Shown in pieces: positions 1 through 8,653 of a stretch of 64,000 nt of DNA. The position numbers and the translations under genes are program-made. Position 1 is the stretch's first letter; every line of letters begins with the position of its first letter. This stretch comes from Cellvibrionaceae bacterium AOL6 (GTDB lineage Bacteria > Pseudomonadota > Gammaproteobacteria > Pseudomonadales > Cellvibrionaceae), in assembly GCA_003265435.1 (NCBI GenBank), contig NOXC01000001.1, positions 62,001 through 126,000 on the forward strand. The letters are read 5' to 3'. Below the pieces are notes generated by a model, which saw only the letters and a program-made list of their open reading frames with translations, did not search any database and had not been told where the DNA came from.

Positions 1-394
1 CGTCAATACACTGGCCGATACCGCGGCGTCACACGACTTCTCTGCAGCACACGCCAACCTAAAAGAACAGGAAGCCGCGGCTGAAGCGCGAGACAGCGCC
101 CTTTTTTTGCGATTGGATGACGCCTTTCATCAACTGCTCGCCAACGCCACAGGCTTTCCCAAAAGCGCCAGCGTCATCGAAGCAGAAAAAGCCCACATGG
201 ACCGCGTGCGCAATCTGAGCTTGAAGGAACTCGAAGGCCAATACGCGCAAGTCATCCGCCAACACCGCGCGATACTCGACGCCATTGAAGCCGGAGACGC
301 CGCGCGCGCGCGCAACGCCATGATGACGCATCTCAATGAAGTGCATCATATTTTGCACATCGCACCTGAAAAGTACCCAGAGTATTTCAAGTAG
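1..394 (+). CDS. GntR-family regulator, FCD domain (3' end only)
   Basis: The frame is open from the left window edge, so only the C-terminal ~130 residues are present. They are alpha-helical and match the effector-binding FCD domain of FadR-subclass GntR regulators: an N-terminal helix with DDAFHQLL, a central ELEGQYAQVIRQHRAIL helix and a closing histidine in MMTHLNEVHHIL. Such regulators usually bind small organic acids, and the D-x3-H...H pattern commonly holds a metal. The DNA-binding half lies outside the window. The palindromes upstream of uxuA (7392-7411) are of the type read by UxuR/ExuR-like FCD regulators, so this gene is a candidate reader, but that link is inference. Confidence 0.8.
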   Translation, partial: VNTLADTAASHDFSAAHANLKEQEAAAEARDSALFLRLDDAFHQLLANATGFPKSASVIEAEKAHMDRVRNLSLKELEGQYAQVIRQHRAILDAIEAGDAARARNAMMTHLNEVHHILHIAPEKYPEYFK

Positions 395-542
395 GCATAG
401 AACACCTCCCAATCACCAAAAAGAACGCACGGTTCTCAGTTAAGCCGCTCCCCCCGCGGTAAAATCACGCTCGCAGATTTTCGATTCAACTCGTCAATCC
501 TTTCATCACTCAGCACATTTAGATTAAGTCAGGGAATTGCTT

Positions 543-1358
543 ATGAAACACGTCATCAAAACGGGGTTGGTTCTATTTTTAGGGGGCATATTGGCCGCCT
601 GTGACAGCGGGGAGCCTTCGGACGAGGACGCGTTTGCTGAAGACGCCTACTCAATCGACTATGAAGACGGCGACTACGAAGACGAATATGCGGATGAAGC
701 CTACTATGATCCACATATGGAGTTCTGTCTACGCGGCAGTAAGCTGGATATCGACCCCAATACACTCACCGATGACGATTGCATTTTCCGCACTGAAGGG
801 CGCACCCGTGGAGACCCGACCGACACGAAAATCACTGCATTTATCGCGAGCGTATCCGACTATGCCCCATTGGAAGAAGCGGGCATCGATAGTTTCAGTA
901 TCGATATCAAAACCGGCACCGATGCACCTAAAATCACGCCGGGTGTCTACACCGTCTCGCCCTACACGATTTTGAGCACCGAAAGCACATCACTGCCCGA
1001 TGCCATGGTGCATTTAAGCGCAATGAATGCGGACTCTGTTTTTTCTGCCGTGATGAGCCCCGATGTTGAAAAACTGAAGCAAAGCGAGTTCGCCTCGGAA
1101 GACAGCTATCCGCCCTACGAGATTCTTTCTGCGACGCTGACGATCACTCACGTCGAAGATATCCCAGCAGACGACGATGCCAAGCTTCGACAGAAAATGG
1201 AAAAAGAAATGGGGATGCTGAGCGGCCAGCAATATGTCAAAGGCACGCTCACCTTTGCCGTTAAAAAATTCGGAAAGGCCGGTTCTGATTACGGCCCTGA
1301 AACCTTCACCTTCGGCAGCATTAACGACTGGACTTACTTCCCGAATCTCGGCGAATAA
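543..1358 (+). CDS. Acidic lipoprotein of unknown function
   Basis: A 271-residue protein starting at ATG 543, behind AGGG; a TTG six bases upstream is in frame but less likely. It has a lysine-bearing n-region, a hydrophobic stretch and a lipobox ILAAC with Cys20, so it should be lipidated and face the periplasm. Residues about 21-55 are very rich in Asp, Glu and Tyr, which would make a charged, flexible and possibly cation-binding linker. The remainder looks like a folded beta-rich domain with two cysteines near the linker (EFCLRG and DDDCIF). I do not recognise the family. It stands alone and is followed by a strong terminator. Confidence 0.75.
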   Translation: MKHVIKTGLVLFLGGILAACDSGEPSDEDAFAEDAYSIDYEDGDYEDEYADEAYYDPHMEFCLRGSKLDIDPNTLTDDDCIFRTEGRTRGDPTDTKITAFIASVSDYAPLEEAGIDSFSIDIKTGTDAPKITPGVYTVSPYTILSTESTSLPDAMVHLSAMNADSVFSAVMSPDVEKLKQSEFASEDSYPPYEILSATLTITHVEDIPADDDAKLRQKMEKEMGMLSGQQYVKGTLTFAVKKFGKAGSDYGPETFTFGSINDWTYFPNLGE

Positions 1359-1388
1359 CAGCCACTCCAAAACCGCACCAATGAAGCA

Positions 1389-1428
1389 GGCCGGCCTCAA
1401 GAACGCTGTATCTTGAGGCCGGTTCTTT
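1389..1428 (+). terminator. Rho-independent terminator after the acidic lipoprotein gene
   Basis: A perfect 12-bp stem (CCGGCCTCAAGA at 1391-1402 with its complement at 1411-1422) closes an 8-nt loop and is followed by TTCTTT. It ends the rightward gene and separates it from the leftward ABC operon, which ends at 1478. Confidence 0.85.
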
Positions 1429-1477
1429 ACCTACTTAGTAGGCCTACAAACTTGTCCCTTGCCATCATTCACTAAAG

Positions 1478-2857
1478 TTAAGAGACATGTGACGCTTTGC
1501 GCTTTGCAATAATCAGTAAAAATAGACCCAAGCAACCTACCCAGACCAAACCAAAGTAGGCGCCAAGGGGCACTCTAGGGGGCTCAAATATAAATTCAGG
1601 TATCTTGCGGGCCTTAGACGAAGAGATTCGACTCGCATTCACTGTTGCAGGACCAATTTCGTTCAACAAATGGTTTAAAAACGACCTCGCTTGCCTTCTA
1701 AAGGCCGCAGAATACATGACACCCGTTCCTGAAGCGGCCTCGATACCGCCTTGTACCACCAGTGCTGGCGACAAAAATCCAACCGCTTTCACAAAGCGGC
1801 GCTGGGAAGATCGCTGCTCTTCTGCCGCTCGAATGAGCGGAGCGGTGTGGTTATTCACGTCGATATTTGCCAAATAGGCAGCACGATAGTATGCAGGCAC
1901 TGCCGAATCCGTACTCACGACTAGGTCGGGGTGCTCAGCCATATAGGCCTCAGCTCGTTGATCTAGATTTCTGCGAGTCGCGGCCTCTGCGTCTCTAGCT
2001 TCGCTTAGAAAGCTCACTCGAGAAGGCAAGGGATACAATGCCTGTGCACTGAACTGTACAGTCGAAGGCAACAACACGGCAATCAATGCCCACACGACAA
2101 ACGATCCAAGCGCAGCGGACGTCGAGCGATTTGACCAAAGTGCAACACATGCTACGACACCACACCAAAATAGAGCGTAAACGAACATTGCACTCAACCA
2201 AATTAGTACGTGTCCAAACGGCGCTGAAAAAGCAAGCGCGGCAGCCAAAACACAAAGCATCGGAACAACCATCAGCGGCGTGACCACAACGAACAGGCGT
2301 GCAAAAACAAGCTCAACGACACTACCGCCTTGAGACAAATACAATCGCAGGCGACCCGACTCTTTCTCGCGAGTGACGATATCAAAACATAGAATGATCA
2401 AGATCAAGGGAAAGATTACGGTAACTAGAAACGCCAGGTCCAATTGCCCTGCCCGTAAGGCTGACGCCCCTTGAACCTCATAACGTCGAAATAGAGTTGA
2501 CTCATTGCGCCACCCATTAATTAACGTAGCATGAGGGTGAATTGACTCATGGCGGTATGCTAGGCTTGCAAGCGAACTAGGTGCTTGTACCGCCAAGAAG
2601 GTCATTGCCATTGGTCTAGCAGCGTAGGCAGAGACTGTTTCTCCCGACTCAACACGCTCCAAATCAGCTAACCACGTGTCGCGATCTGTAATCATATCTG
2701 CGGGTGGCTTTGACACCACATTGATCATTTGTAAATGCCAATTGATCCCACCGGCTAGCGCCCAAAGCGCCAAGAATATATACAATCCCAACGAGATTAA
2801 GCTGCGTTTTTCAGACCAATAGGCCTGCCATTGCCTTCGCAAGTGAAGTCGAAACAT
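1478..2857 (-). CDS. ABC-2 type permease, DUF3526-like (second permease)
   Basis: A 459-residue integral membrane protein and the last gene of the leftward operon. It begins with a membrane helix (about residues 20-42), then a long extracytoplasmic stretch of about 110 residues, a cluster of five hydrophobic segments (about 145-275), another soluble stretch and a C-terminal helix ending in IIAKRKASHVS. The motif FDIVTREKESGRLRLYLSQG follows the second helix and is typical of ABC-2 permeases with a DUF3526 architecture. It begins one base after the stop of the preceding permease gene, so the two are translationally linked and probably form a heterodimer with the ATPase encoded at 4277-4990. 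The substrate is unknown. Confidence 0.85.
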   Translation of the reverse strand: MFRLHLRRQWQAYWSEKRSLISLGLYIFLALWALAGGINWHLQMINVVSKPPADMITDRDTWLADLERVESGETVSAYAARPMAMTFLAVQAPSSLASLAYRHESIHPHATLINGWRNESTLFRRYEVQGASALRAGQLDLAFLVTVIFPLILIILCFDIVTREKESGRLRLYLSQGGSVVELVFARLFVVVTPLMVVPMLCVLAAALAFSAPFGHVLIWLSAMFVYALFWCGVVACVALWSNRSTSAALGSFVVWALIAVLLPSTVQFSAQALYPLPSRVSFLSEARDAEAATRRNLDQRAEAYMAEHPDLVVSTDSAVPAYYRAAYLANIDVNNHTAPLIRAAEEQRSSQRRFVKAVGFLSPALVVQGGIEAASGTGVMYSAAFRRQARSFLNHLLNEIGPATVNASRISSSKARKIPEFIFEPPRVPLGAYFGLVWVGCLGLFLLIIAKRKASHVS

Positions 2858-2858
2858 T

Positions 2859-4280
2859 CTATTGCCCCCTCACAAGCGATGTCTTTAGTGCTCGGAAAGC
2901 CAAATACGCCATCACAACCAGCCAAACGCACACTGCAGACAATTCGATAAAATAGTAGCGCACGACTTCCTTCAAACTCGGCGCCGACGTTTGATAATCG
3001 GGTATGGATTCCCAAAGGCTCCGATCGGCCATATACGAGAAACCTTTATCCGCACCGTGTATCATCATATCTCGGTTCAGTAATTCAATGATTTCGCGAC
3101 GATGCTGCTCCGCACTGTCGGCAAAATCCCACTGCGCTAACAAATCTGTACCCGCTATACCAGCCGATATTCGCTGTGCCGCTAGCAAAGGTGATAAAAC
3201 CGACATATATCGCTGAACTGAGTCTTGATTCCGATGGCGAGCTTGCAACTCCCCGTACAATTCATCGTAGACTTTATTGGCGAACTCTTCGTGTGCTTGC
3301 AGCACCAATGCTTCCCTGTCAAAGCCAAGACTGTCGAAATCACTCACACCAAACTCCTCTTCGACGGCACGCTCTTGAGCGGCTTTAGCATCGTCGCCCG
3401 CACTGCCCACCCAGAAGGGTGTTTGGGCCTTAAGTTGAATTTCATTCCGTAGGCTTTGCTCATCAATATCAGGAAATATTGTCGTTGCTAACTGCCCGGC
3501 GAGAAGCGGGCTGGCCAGCGCAAAAAAAATCCATAATAAAGCGGATAGATTAAAAGCTTCTCCGGAAGAGCGCGCACAAGCCGATATCCACAGGACTGCA
3601 AAAGAAAAGCTAAGCAGGACACAAAAATACAGCACCAACAACATGAGCACTCGAATTGCAGTAGGCTCGGGGTTGAACTTCGTTAGCAATAGCGGCCCTA
3701 AGGCAATTGTCATAGCAAGGACAACGAGTAAAAAAATGAGGACGGTTGGCGCCCCCATTTTCCCCACAACAAAGTCTCTAGCACTCAAACCAGAGGCGGC
3801 TAGCGCTTTGAGCGTTCCATTTTCACGTTCACGAGAAACGGACGAAAACAATACCGTCGCGACTAACAATGAGCCAGCAACCAAGACCACCCAAGCCGGC
3901 GAAAGCGACGAAAACGGGGCGTGTACCACAACATCCTCGACGCGCCTTAAACTTGTCGGATTCTGAGTATGCGCTTCCATCCAGAACGCCGCGCCGGCGA
4001 AGTCAAATACACCAGGATCAAAAGCCGAAAGGACTGGGAGCGGCCTGAATGCATAACGTGAAAAGTGCGCTGCTCCGTGAGGGTTATTGTCCCCTTGCTC
4101 TACCCATACCTTCCTGTCAACTTCGACCGCCGAAGCTCGTGCGCTTGCATCGGCCTGAAAACGATTCCAACCGTCCAGAGATGCGGCAGACAAAAGCAGA
4201 AATAACAGCACCCCCAAAAGCCATAAACGTCGGTCACGGCGATACTCCAAAAACTCTTTCTGAAGCAAAGCACCCATCAT
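2859..4280 (-). CDS. ABC-2 type permease, DUF3526-like (first permease)
   Basis: A 473-residue membrane protein with the same plan as the next gene: an N-terminal helix (LWLLGVLLFLLLSAASL), a periplasmic segment, a helix pair around SSVSRERENGTLKALAASG, further helices, a long polar domain of about 120 residues and a C-terminal helix. The sequences have diverged but the order of parts is the same, so the two permeases are ancient paralogues. Its start overlaps the end of the ATPase gene by 4 bp, indicating translational coupling. The large extracytoplasmic domains are unusual for simple ABC-2 exporters and could touch a periplasmic partner. Confidence 0.85.
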   Translation of the reverse strand: MMGALLQKEFLEYRRDRRLWLLGVLLFLLLSAASLDGWNRFQADASARASAVEVDRKVWVEQGDNNPHGAAHFSRYAFRPLPVLSAFDPGVFDFAGAAFWMEAHTQNPTSLRRVEDVVVHAPFSSLSPAWVVLVAGSLLVATVLFSSVSRERENGTLKALAASGLSARDFVVGKMGAPTVLIFLLVVLAMTIALGPLLLTKFNPEPTAIRVLMLLVLYFCVLLSFSFAVLWISACARSSGEAFNLSALLWIFFALASPLLAGQLATTIFPDIDEQSLRNEIQLKAQTPFWVGSAGDDAKAAQERAVEEEFGVSDFDSLGFDREALVLQAHEEFANKVYDELYGELQARHRNQDSVQRYMSVLSPLLAAQRISAGIAGTDLLAQWDFADSAEQHRREIIELLNRDMMIHGADKGFSYMADRSLWESIPDYQTSAPSLKEVVRYYFIELSAVCVWLVVMAYLAFRALKTSLVRGQ

Positions 4281-4990
4281 ATCGCGGAGTCCTCTCGCAT
4301 ATGCTTTAGGTAGATACGCTCAATCTCTTGAGCATCCACTTGCGAAGCATCCAACAGCTCCACCAATTGCCCAGCACGCATAATGCCAATCGTTGAAGCA
4401 CACTCTTTAGCCCGAAATATGTCATGCGTTGCCATCAGTACCGCACAACCGGTCTCCTGAAACTGTCGCAACCTTCCTGTGAATTCGCTGGAAGCTTTTG
4501 GGTCAAGCCCAGACAACGGCTCGTCTAACAATAGCGCTTTCGCACCTTTTGCAAAAGCAATTGCCAGCCCCACTTTTTGCTTCATGCCCTTAGAATACTG
4601 TGCGACCGGCTGAAGAACTTGGCTCCGTATCAAGCCAGAACTTACTAATATTTCAGTTAATTCTCCGTCGCTTCGTTGGTGCCCACTGAGCTGATCAAAA
4701 AAACGAAGATTCTCAAGCCCACTTAACGCTGGGTACAAGGACACATTCTCGGGAATGTAGGACAACTTTCTCCTAGCCGCCTCGGGTGTACGGGAAGGAG
4801 AAAGTCCATCCACCTCAATACTGCCCGAATCCGGCGAAGTAAATCCTAAAAACAAGTTCATCGTCGTTGACTTTCCAGCTCCGTTCGCCCCCAGCAGACA
4901 AAGCGTCGATCCACTTTCCACCGTCAGGTTCAAGTCTTCCAAAGCGACGATTCCCCCATAGGTTTTACGAACTGCTTTCGCCACCAGCAT
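4277..4990 (-). CDS. ABC transporter ATP-binding protein
   Basis: A 237-residue nucleotide-binding subunit of the CcmA/NosF class. Visible motifs are Walker A (GANGAGKST, about residues 34-42), an ABC signature in variant form (YSKGMKQKVGLA), Walker B (ALLLDEP) with the following D-loop (SGLD), and the switch histidine (MATHD). I prefer ATG 4990, which has AGGGAGG at 6-nt spacing, over the in-frame GTG at 4996. It lies 70 bases downstream of the TonB receptor gene and overlaps the first permease gene, so the four genes probably form one operon. Confidence 0.92.
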   Translation of the reverse strand: MLVAKAVRKTYGGIVALEDLNLTVESGSTLCLLGANGAGKSTTMNLFLGFTSPDSGSIEVDGLSPSRTPEAARRKLSYIPENVSLYPALSGLENLRFFDQLSGHQRSDGELTEILVSSGLIRSQVLQPVAQYSKGMKQKVGLAIAFAKGAKALLLDEPLSGLDPKASSEFTGRLRQFQETGCAVLMATHDIFRAKECASTIGIMRAGQLVELLDASQVDAQEIERIYLKHMREDSAI

Positions 4991-5059
4991 CGGCACCCTC
5001 CCTAATTGATTAGTATGTAAAACCTTTAAAATTTAAAATTAGTTTACCCGAGGGCCAAA

Positions 5060-7267
5060 TCAGAAAGTCCATCGTAGCGTGGCCCTTGCCATACGAGGCA
5101 CACCCGGAGAAACATTGGTCGCCATTGTGCGCGAACCTGCAAAGTAGAAGTAATAGTGTTCGTCAAGCAGGTTGGTTACTGACACATCAATTGATAGCTG
5201 TTTCACACGGGGCACTGGTGATGAGGCATATACACCAACTAACTGATATCCGCCGTTCTCAACACTATTGGACAGATCGACATAATAGTCGTCATACCAC
5301 TCATACGTGGCACCAATCCTAGTACCAAAATTAAACTCGTGAGACAGCTCTGCATAAAACATGTGCTCGGGGACCCCTTGTGGCGTCACCCCGGAGTAAT
5401 CCTGATCGGGAGCACCAAAACTCCCTGCGATATTGAGTTCATCCCACTGGGCATCGATAAAGGTATAACTTGCAGTAAGTAGAGTATTTTCCGTAAAAGC
5501 ATAATTGACGGCAGCCTCTAAACCTTGGCTAGAATACAATTGCCCGGTCGTCGCCAGCGTCGGTGGACCGTCCTCATCGGGGTTCGGAACAAAAATGCGA
5601 CGATCCTGTTGCTCAAGGTAAAACAACGCCAACTCCCAACTCAATCGCTTATTTATGGCAAAACCTTTCCAGCCCAATTCAAAGCTGTCGATCGTCGTGG
5701 GGGCTTCATCACGCGCGTAGCGATCAGGCTCCCATTGAAATACCGGTCCAAAATTCGAATTAAAGCCTCTGCTGTAGCTTCCATAAACCATACCCCCACT
5801 CACTAGGTACGCGAGTGACAGTTTCGGGGAGAAGGCATCCTCACTTCCCTCTGCACTCTGATCCACTGGCTGTGTGCCGACCACATCAAAGTCTACTTCA
5901 CGCTCAAACGCGTCATAGCGTAAGCCTGCAGTAAGAGTGAGGCGGTCAGTCAAGGCGATCTCGTCCTGAATAAATGCCGCGTAAAAAGTGTTAGTAGTGT
6001 CCGCAACAGTCCGTAATTGATCACGCACGAAACAAGTGTTCTCAGGTGAATCATTGGTGACTTCTGCTGTACTGTAGTCGACTAAAATCGCGTAAAAACG
6101 AAAACCACATTCCCCGCTAAAATACGGATCATTTTCACCGGACCAGCGATCACTCTCATCCAACGTCGCGCGTTCCGCACTGAGGCCCGCTATCACCGTA
6201 TGCGCACCGCCCGACCAGTGTAGACTTGCCTCAGTAAAAAACGTGTCCGCAGTGTTCGAAGATGCAAAGCCATTTACACCCATGATATCGTTATCAGGAT
6301 CGAACTCGTAAAAGTCGTAAAAATTCAATCGCACGTCAGAATCAAAACTTCTGGCTTGCCCCGTAATAGACCCAGTGAACGTGTCACTGAATGCATGCTC
6401 AAACCGTCCCGCAGCGATAAAGCCCTCACGTCTATTGTAGGTAGGCAAATACCCGAGAAAGGATTCGTCCCCCCCTTTGACATCGACTAAGGTGCCGTCA
6501 CCAAGCGTCGGAATCACACTCGGGACCTCTGCGTCACGATCGTAGTAGGTCAACCAGCCCGTTATTTTGCTAGCCTCCCCGGCAGGACTTTCTCCTTTAA
6601 TGAAGAGACTTCCCAGTTGACGCTGGCTGTTTTCACGCCAGCCCTCAAAGTCCTCGAAACTCGCGTTAACTAACACTCCGGCACCATTTTCAAACTGGCG
6701 CTCCAAATCGCCACCGATGCGGCCGTATCCGTCATTCCCTGCACTCAGGTAGACACTTCCGCCACTGTTGTCGATATCGCGAGTGCGGTAGTTCACGGCA
6801 CCTGCTATGGCACCACGACCATACAACGCAGACATCGGCCCGCGGACGATCTCGATTGAATCGACCACGGGATAGGGCACTTCGTAAAGTAGTACTTCTT
6901 CATCAGGACCCACGAAGGGTATTCCATCGACCAGCGCTAAAAACGTATCGTTCCCATGATTTCCTGTGACACCACGGATAGAAACAAAAGGGAATTCGTC
7001 CCCGTCGCCTTCCCCTCGACGAAAGAACACACCCGGCACGCCTCGAAACTCATCCGTACCGTAGCTAAACCCCTTGAGCTGCAGCGCTTCCGTTTTTTGT
7101 ACCGTGATCGAGGCAGGCACCTCAAGCAGCGGAGTCTCCACGCGAGTCGCCGTAACGACCATTTCTTCGAGCTCGCGCGCTTCTTTGTCAGCAAGTGAAT
7201 CGGCTCCTGCCGCTTCTGCCACAAAATATGAAATTAATGCAAAGACGCCTAACAGATGCTTACTCAT
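5060..7267 (-). CDS. TonB-dependent outer-membrane receptor
   Basis: A 735-residue receptor. Start ATG 7267 is chosen for its GGGGGGAAG ribosome site and the clean signal peptide that follows (SKHLLGVFALISYFVAEAAGA); an upstream in-frame start would add 7 residues. The plug domain runs from about residue 35 to 165 (EEMVVTATRVETPL, then VRGVTGNHG-like and VDSIEIVRGPMSALYGRGAIAG motifs). A beta-barrel with alternating aromatic strands follows and ends in WTF, the usual C-terminal Phe. It is shorter than polysaccharide (SusC-like) receptors and within the siderophore/cofactor receptor range. It is first in an operon with an ABC-2 type transporter. Ligand unknown. Confidence 0.92.
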   Translation of the reverse strand: MSKHLLGVFALISYFVAEAAGADSLADKEARELEEMVVTATRVETPLLEVPASITVQKTEALQLKGFSYGTDEFRGVPGVFFRRGEGDGDEFPFVSIRGVTGNHGNDTFLALVDGIPFVGPDEEVLLYEVPYPVVDSIEIVRGPMSALYGRGAIAGAVNYRTRDIDNSGGSVYLSAGNDGYGRIGGDLERQFENGAGVLVNASFEDFEGWRENSQRQLGSLFIKGESPAGEASKITGWLTYYDRDAEVPSVIPTLGDGTLVDVKGGDESFLGYLPTYNRREGFIAAGRFEHAFSDTFTGSITGQARSFDSDVRLNFYDFYEFDPDNDIMGVNGFASSNTADTFFTEASLHWSGGAHTVIAGLSAERATLDESDRWSGENDPYFSGECGFRFYAILVDYSTAEVTNDSPENTCFVRDQLRTVADTTNTFYAAFIQDEIALTDRLTLTAGLRYDAFEREVDFDVVGTQPVDQSAEGSEDAFSPKLSLAYLVSGGMVYGSYSRGFNSNFGPVFQWEPDRYARDEAPTTIDSFELGWKGFAINKRLSWELALFYLEQQDRRIFVPNPDEDGPPTLATTGQLYSSQGLEAAVNYAFTENTLLTASYTFIDAQWDELNIAGSFGAPDQDYSGVTPQGVPEHMFYAELSHEFNFGTRIGATYEWYDDYYVDLSNSVENGGYQLVGVYASSPVPRVKQLSIDVSVTNLLDEHYYFYFAGSRTMATNVSPGVPRMARATLRWTF

Positions 7268-7303
7268 CACTTCCCCCCAAAACACCATACATAGAACCGA
7301 ATA

Positions 7304-7335
7304 CCATAAGGAAATGATATATCATATCTTTATGG
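7304..7335. promoter_or_regulatory. 32-bp imperfect palindrome upstream of the TonB receptor gene
   Basis: The halves are CCATAAGGAAATGATA and its near complement, with 14 of 16 base pairs matching and a perfect 12-bp centre ATGATATATCAT (7314-7325). The outer arms CCATAA/TTATGG also match. It lies 37 bases upstream of the receptor start. The ATGAT..ATCAT core resembles half-sites of Fur boxes but with two rather than one central base, so Fur is possible but not shown. Confidence 0.6.
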
Positions 7336-7391
7336 CGTGACAATCCCGTTATATTGATGCGAACTATGCATTCTTAGCCACCGCCAAACAT

Positions 7392-7411
7392 CTTGTATAC
7401 AAGTATACTTG
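7392..7411. promoter_or_regulatory. Two overlapping 12-bp palindromes, UxuR/ExuR-like operator
   Basis: CTTGTATACAAG (7392-7403) and CAAGTATACTTG (7400-7411) are both perfect palindromes and share CAAG. The GTATAC core with flanking TTG/CAA is the type of site bound by GntR/FCD hexuronate regulators (ExuR, UxuR). The pair lies 51 bases upstream of uxuA, as expected for a hexuronate-responsive operator. Confidence 0.7.
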
Positions 7412-7462
7412 ATGTCACAATACTTCCCTTCACCCTCACAGCATTCTGCAGAGAGCACGCCC

Positions 7463-8632
7463 ATGCCACTTATACAATCCTGGCGCTGGTTCGGCCCCAA
7501 GGACCCCATCACCCTTGGTGATATCAAACAGACTGGCGCAACCGGCATCGTCACCGCGATGCACGAGTTTGCCTATGGCGAGTGTTGGCCGGAAGAGGCC
7601 ATCCGCGAACGCAAAGCCTTGATCGAGTCTTATGGGTTTACGTGGTCGGCAGTGGAGTCCGTGCCGATTCACGAAGACATCAAAACGCGGAGTGGGAATG
7701 CCGAACGCTACATCGAAAATTATCGACGCACCCTGGAAAACCTAGGCAAATGCGGGCTCGATACGGTGTGTTACAACTTTATGCCCGTGCTCGACTGGTC
7801 TCGCACCAATATCCGCTACACCCTGCCCGATGGCTCCATGGCCTTGCGGTTTGAGTGGGCGGCCTTTGCCGCGTTCGACTTGTATATTCTGCAGCGTGCG
7901 GGAGCGGAACAGGATTACAGTGCCGAACTTCAGGCCGAGGCCCGTGCCTACTATGAGCAATTGAATGAAGACGACAAACAGGCCTTAATCGATACCGTCC
8001 TGCTTGGCCTGCCCGGTACCGGTGACAAACACGCATTCACTTTAGAGAGCTTTCGCGAAGCGCTGGCTCGCTATGACGACATCGACAGTGACCAGCTTAA
8101 AGCGAACCTCTATCACTTCCTTGATCAAGTCATCCCCACCGCCGAAGCCGCCGGCGTACACCTGGCGATTCACCCCGACGATCCCCCGTTCCCCCTGCTT
8201 GGCCTGCCTCGTGTGGTCAGTACCGCAACGGACATTGAGCAACTGTACTCACGCGTCCCCAGTGAGCATTGTGGATTGACCTTTTGCGCGGGCTCGTTCA
8301 GCGCGCGCGCCGATAACAACCTGGTCGACATGCTGCAACGCTTTGGCGACCGCGTGCATTTTCTCCACCTGCGCAGCACCGCCATTGATGAGCACGGAAA
8401 CTTTCACGAAGCAGATCATCTGGGGGGCGGCGTAGACATGTACGCGCTAATGAAGGAAGTGGTGTTGCTTCAACGCCGGCGGAATGTGAGTTTGCCCATG
8501 CGGCCCGATCACGGTCACCAGATGCTCGAAGACCTGCAACAGGAAACGTATCCAGGCTACTCCAAGATTGGACGTCTGCGCGGGCTGGCTGAGCTGCGCG
8601 GGCTGGAAATGGGGATCGCGCGCAGCCTCTAG
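7463..8632 (+). CDS. uxuA: Mannonate dehydratase
   Basis: Converts D-mannonate to 2-keto-3-deoxygluconate in cytoplasmic glucuronate catabolism. The 389-residue TIM-barrel protein follows E. coli UxuA almost throughout: WRWFGPKDPITL at the start, GATGIVTAMHE, VESVPIHEDIK, VCYNFMPVLDW, AIHPDDPPFPLLGLPR, HLRSTAIDE, and MRPDHGHQMLEDL near the end. The conserved His, Cys and Asp residues for Mn binding sit in these motifs. ATG 7463 fits the family N-terminus and has an AGAGAG site; an in-frame ATG at 7412 would add a non-conserved leader and lacks a ribosome site. No other hexuronate gene is adjacent here. Confidence 0.95.
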   Translation: MPLIQSWRWFGPKDPITLGDIKQTGATGIVTAMHEFAYGECWPEEAIRERKALIESYGFTWSAVESVPIHEDIKTRSGNAERYIENYRRTLENLGKCGLDTVCYNFMPVLDWSRTNIRYTLPDGSMALRFEWAAFAAFDLYILQRAGAEQDYSAELQAEARAYYEQLNEDDKQALIDTVLLGLPGTGDKHAFTLESFREALARYDDIDSDQLKANLYHFLDQVIPTAEAAGVHLAIHPDDPPFPLLGLPRVVSTATDIEQLYSRVPSEHCGLTFCAGSFSARADNNLVDMLQRFGDRVHFLHLRSTAIDEHGNFHEADHLGGGVDMYALMKEVVLLQRRRNVSLPMRPDHGHQMLEDLQQETYPGYSKIGRLRGLAELRGLEMGIARSL

Positions 8633-8653
8633 CCGTCTGCGCGCAACAGCCGC

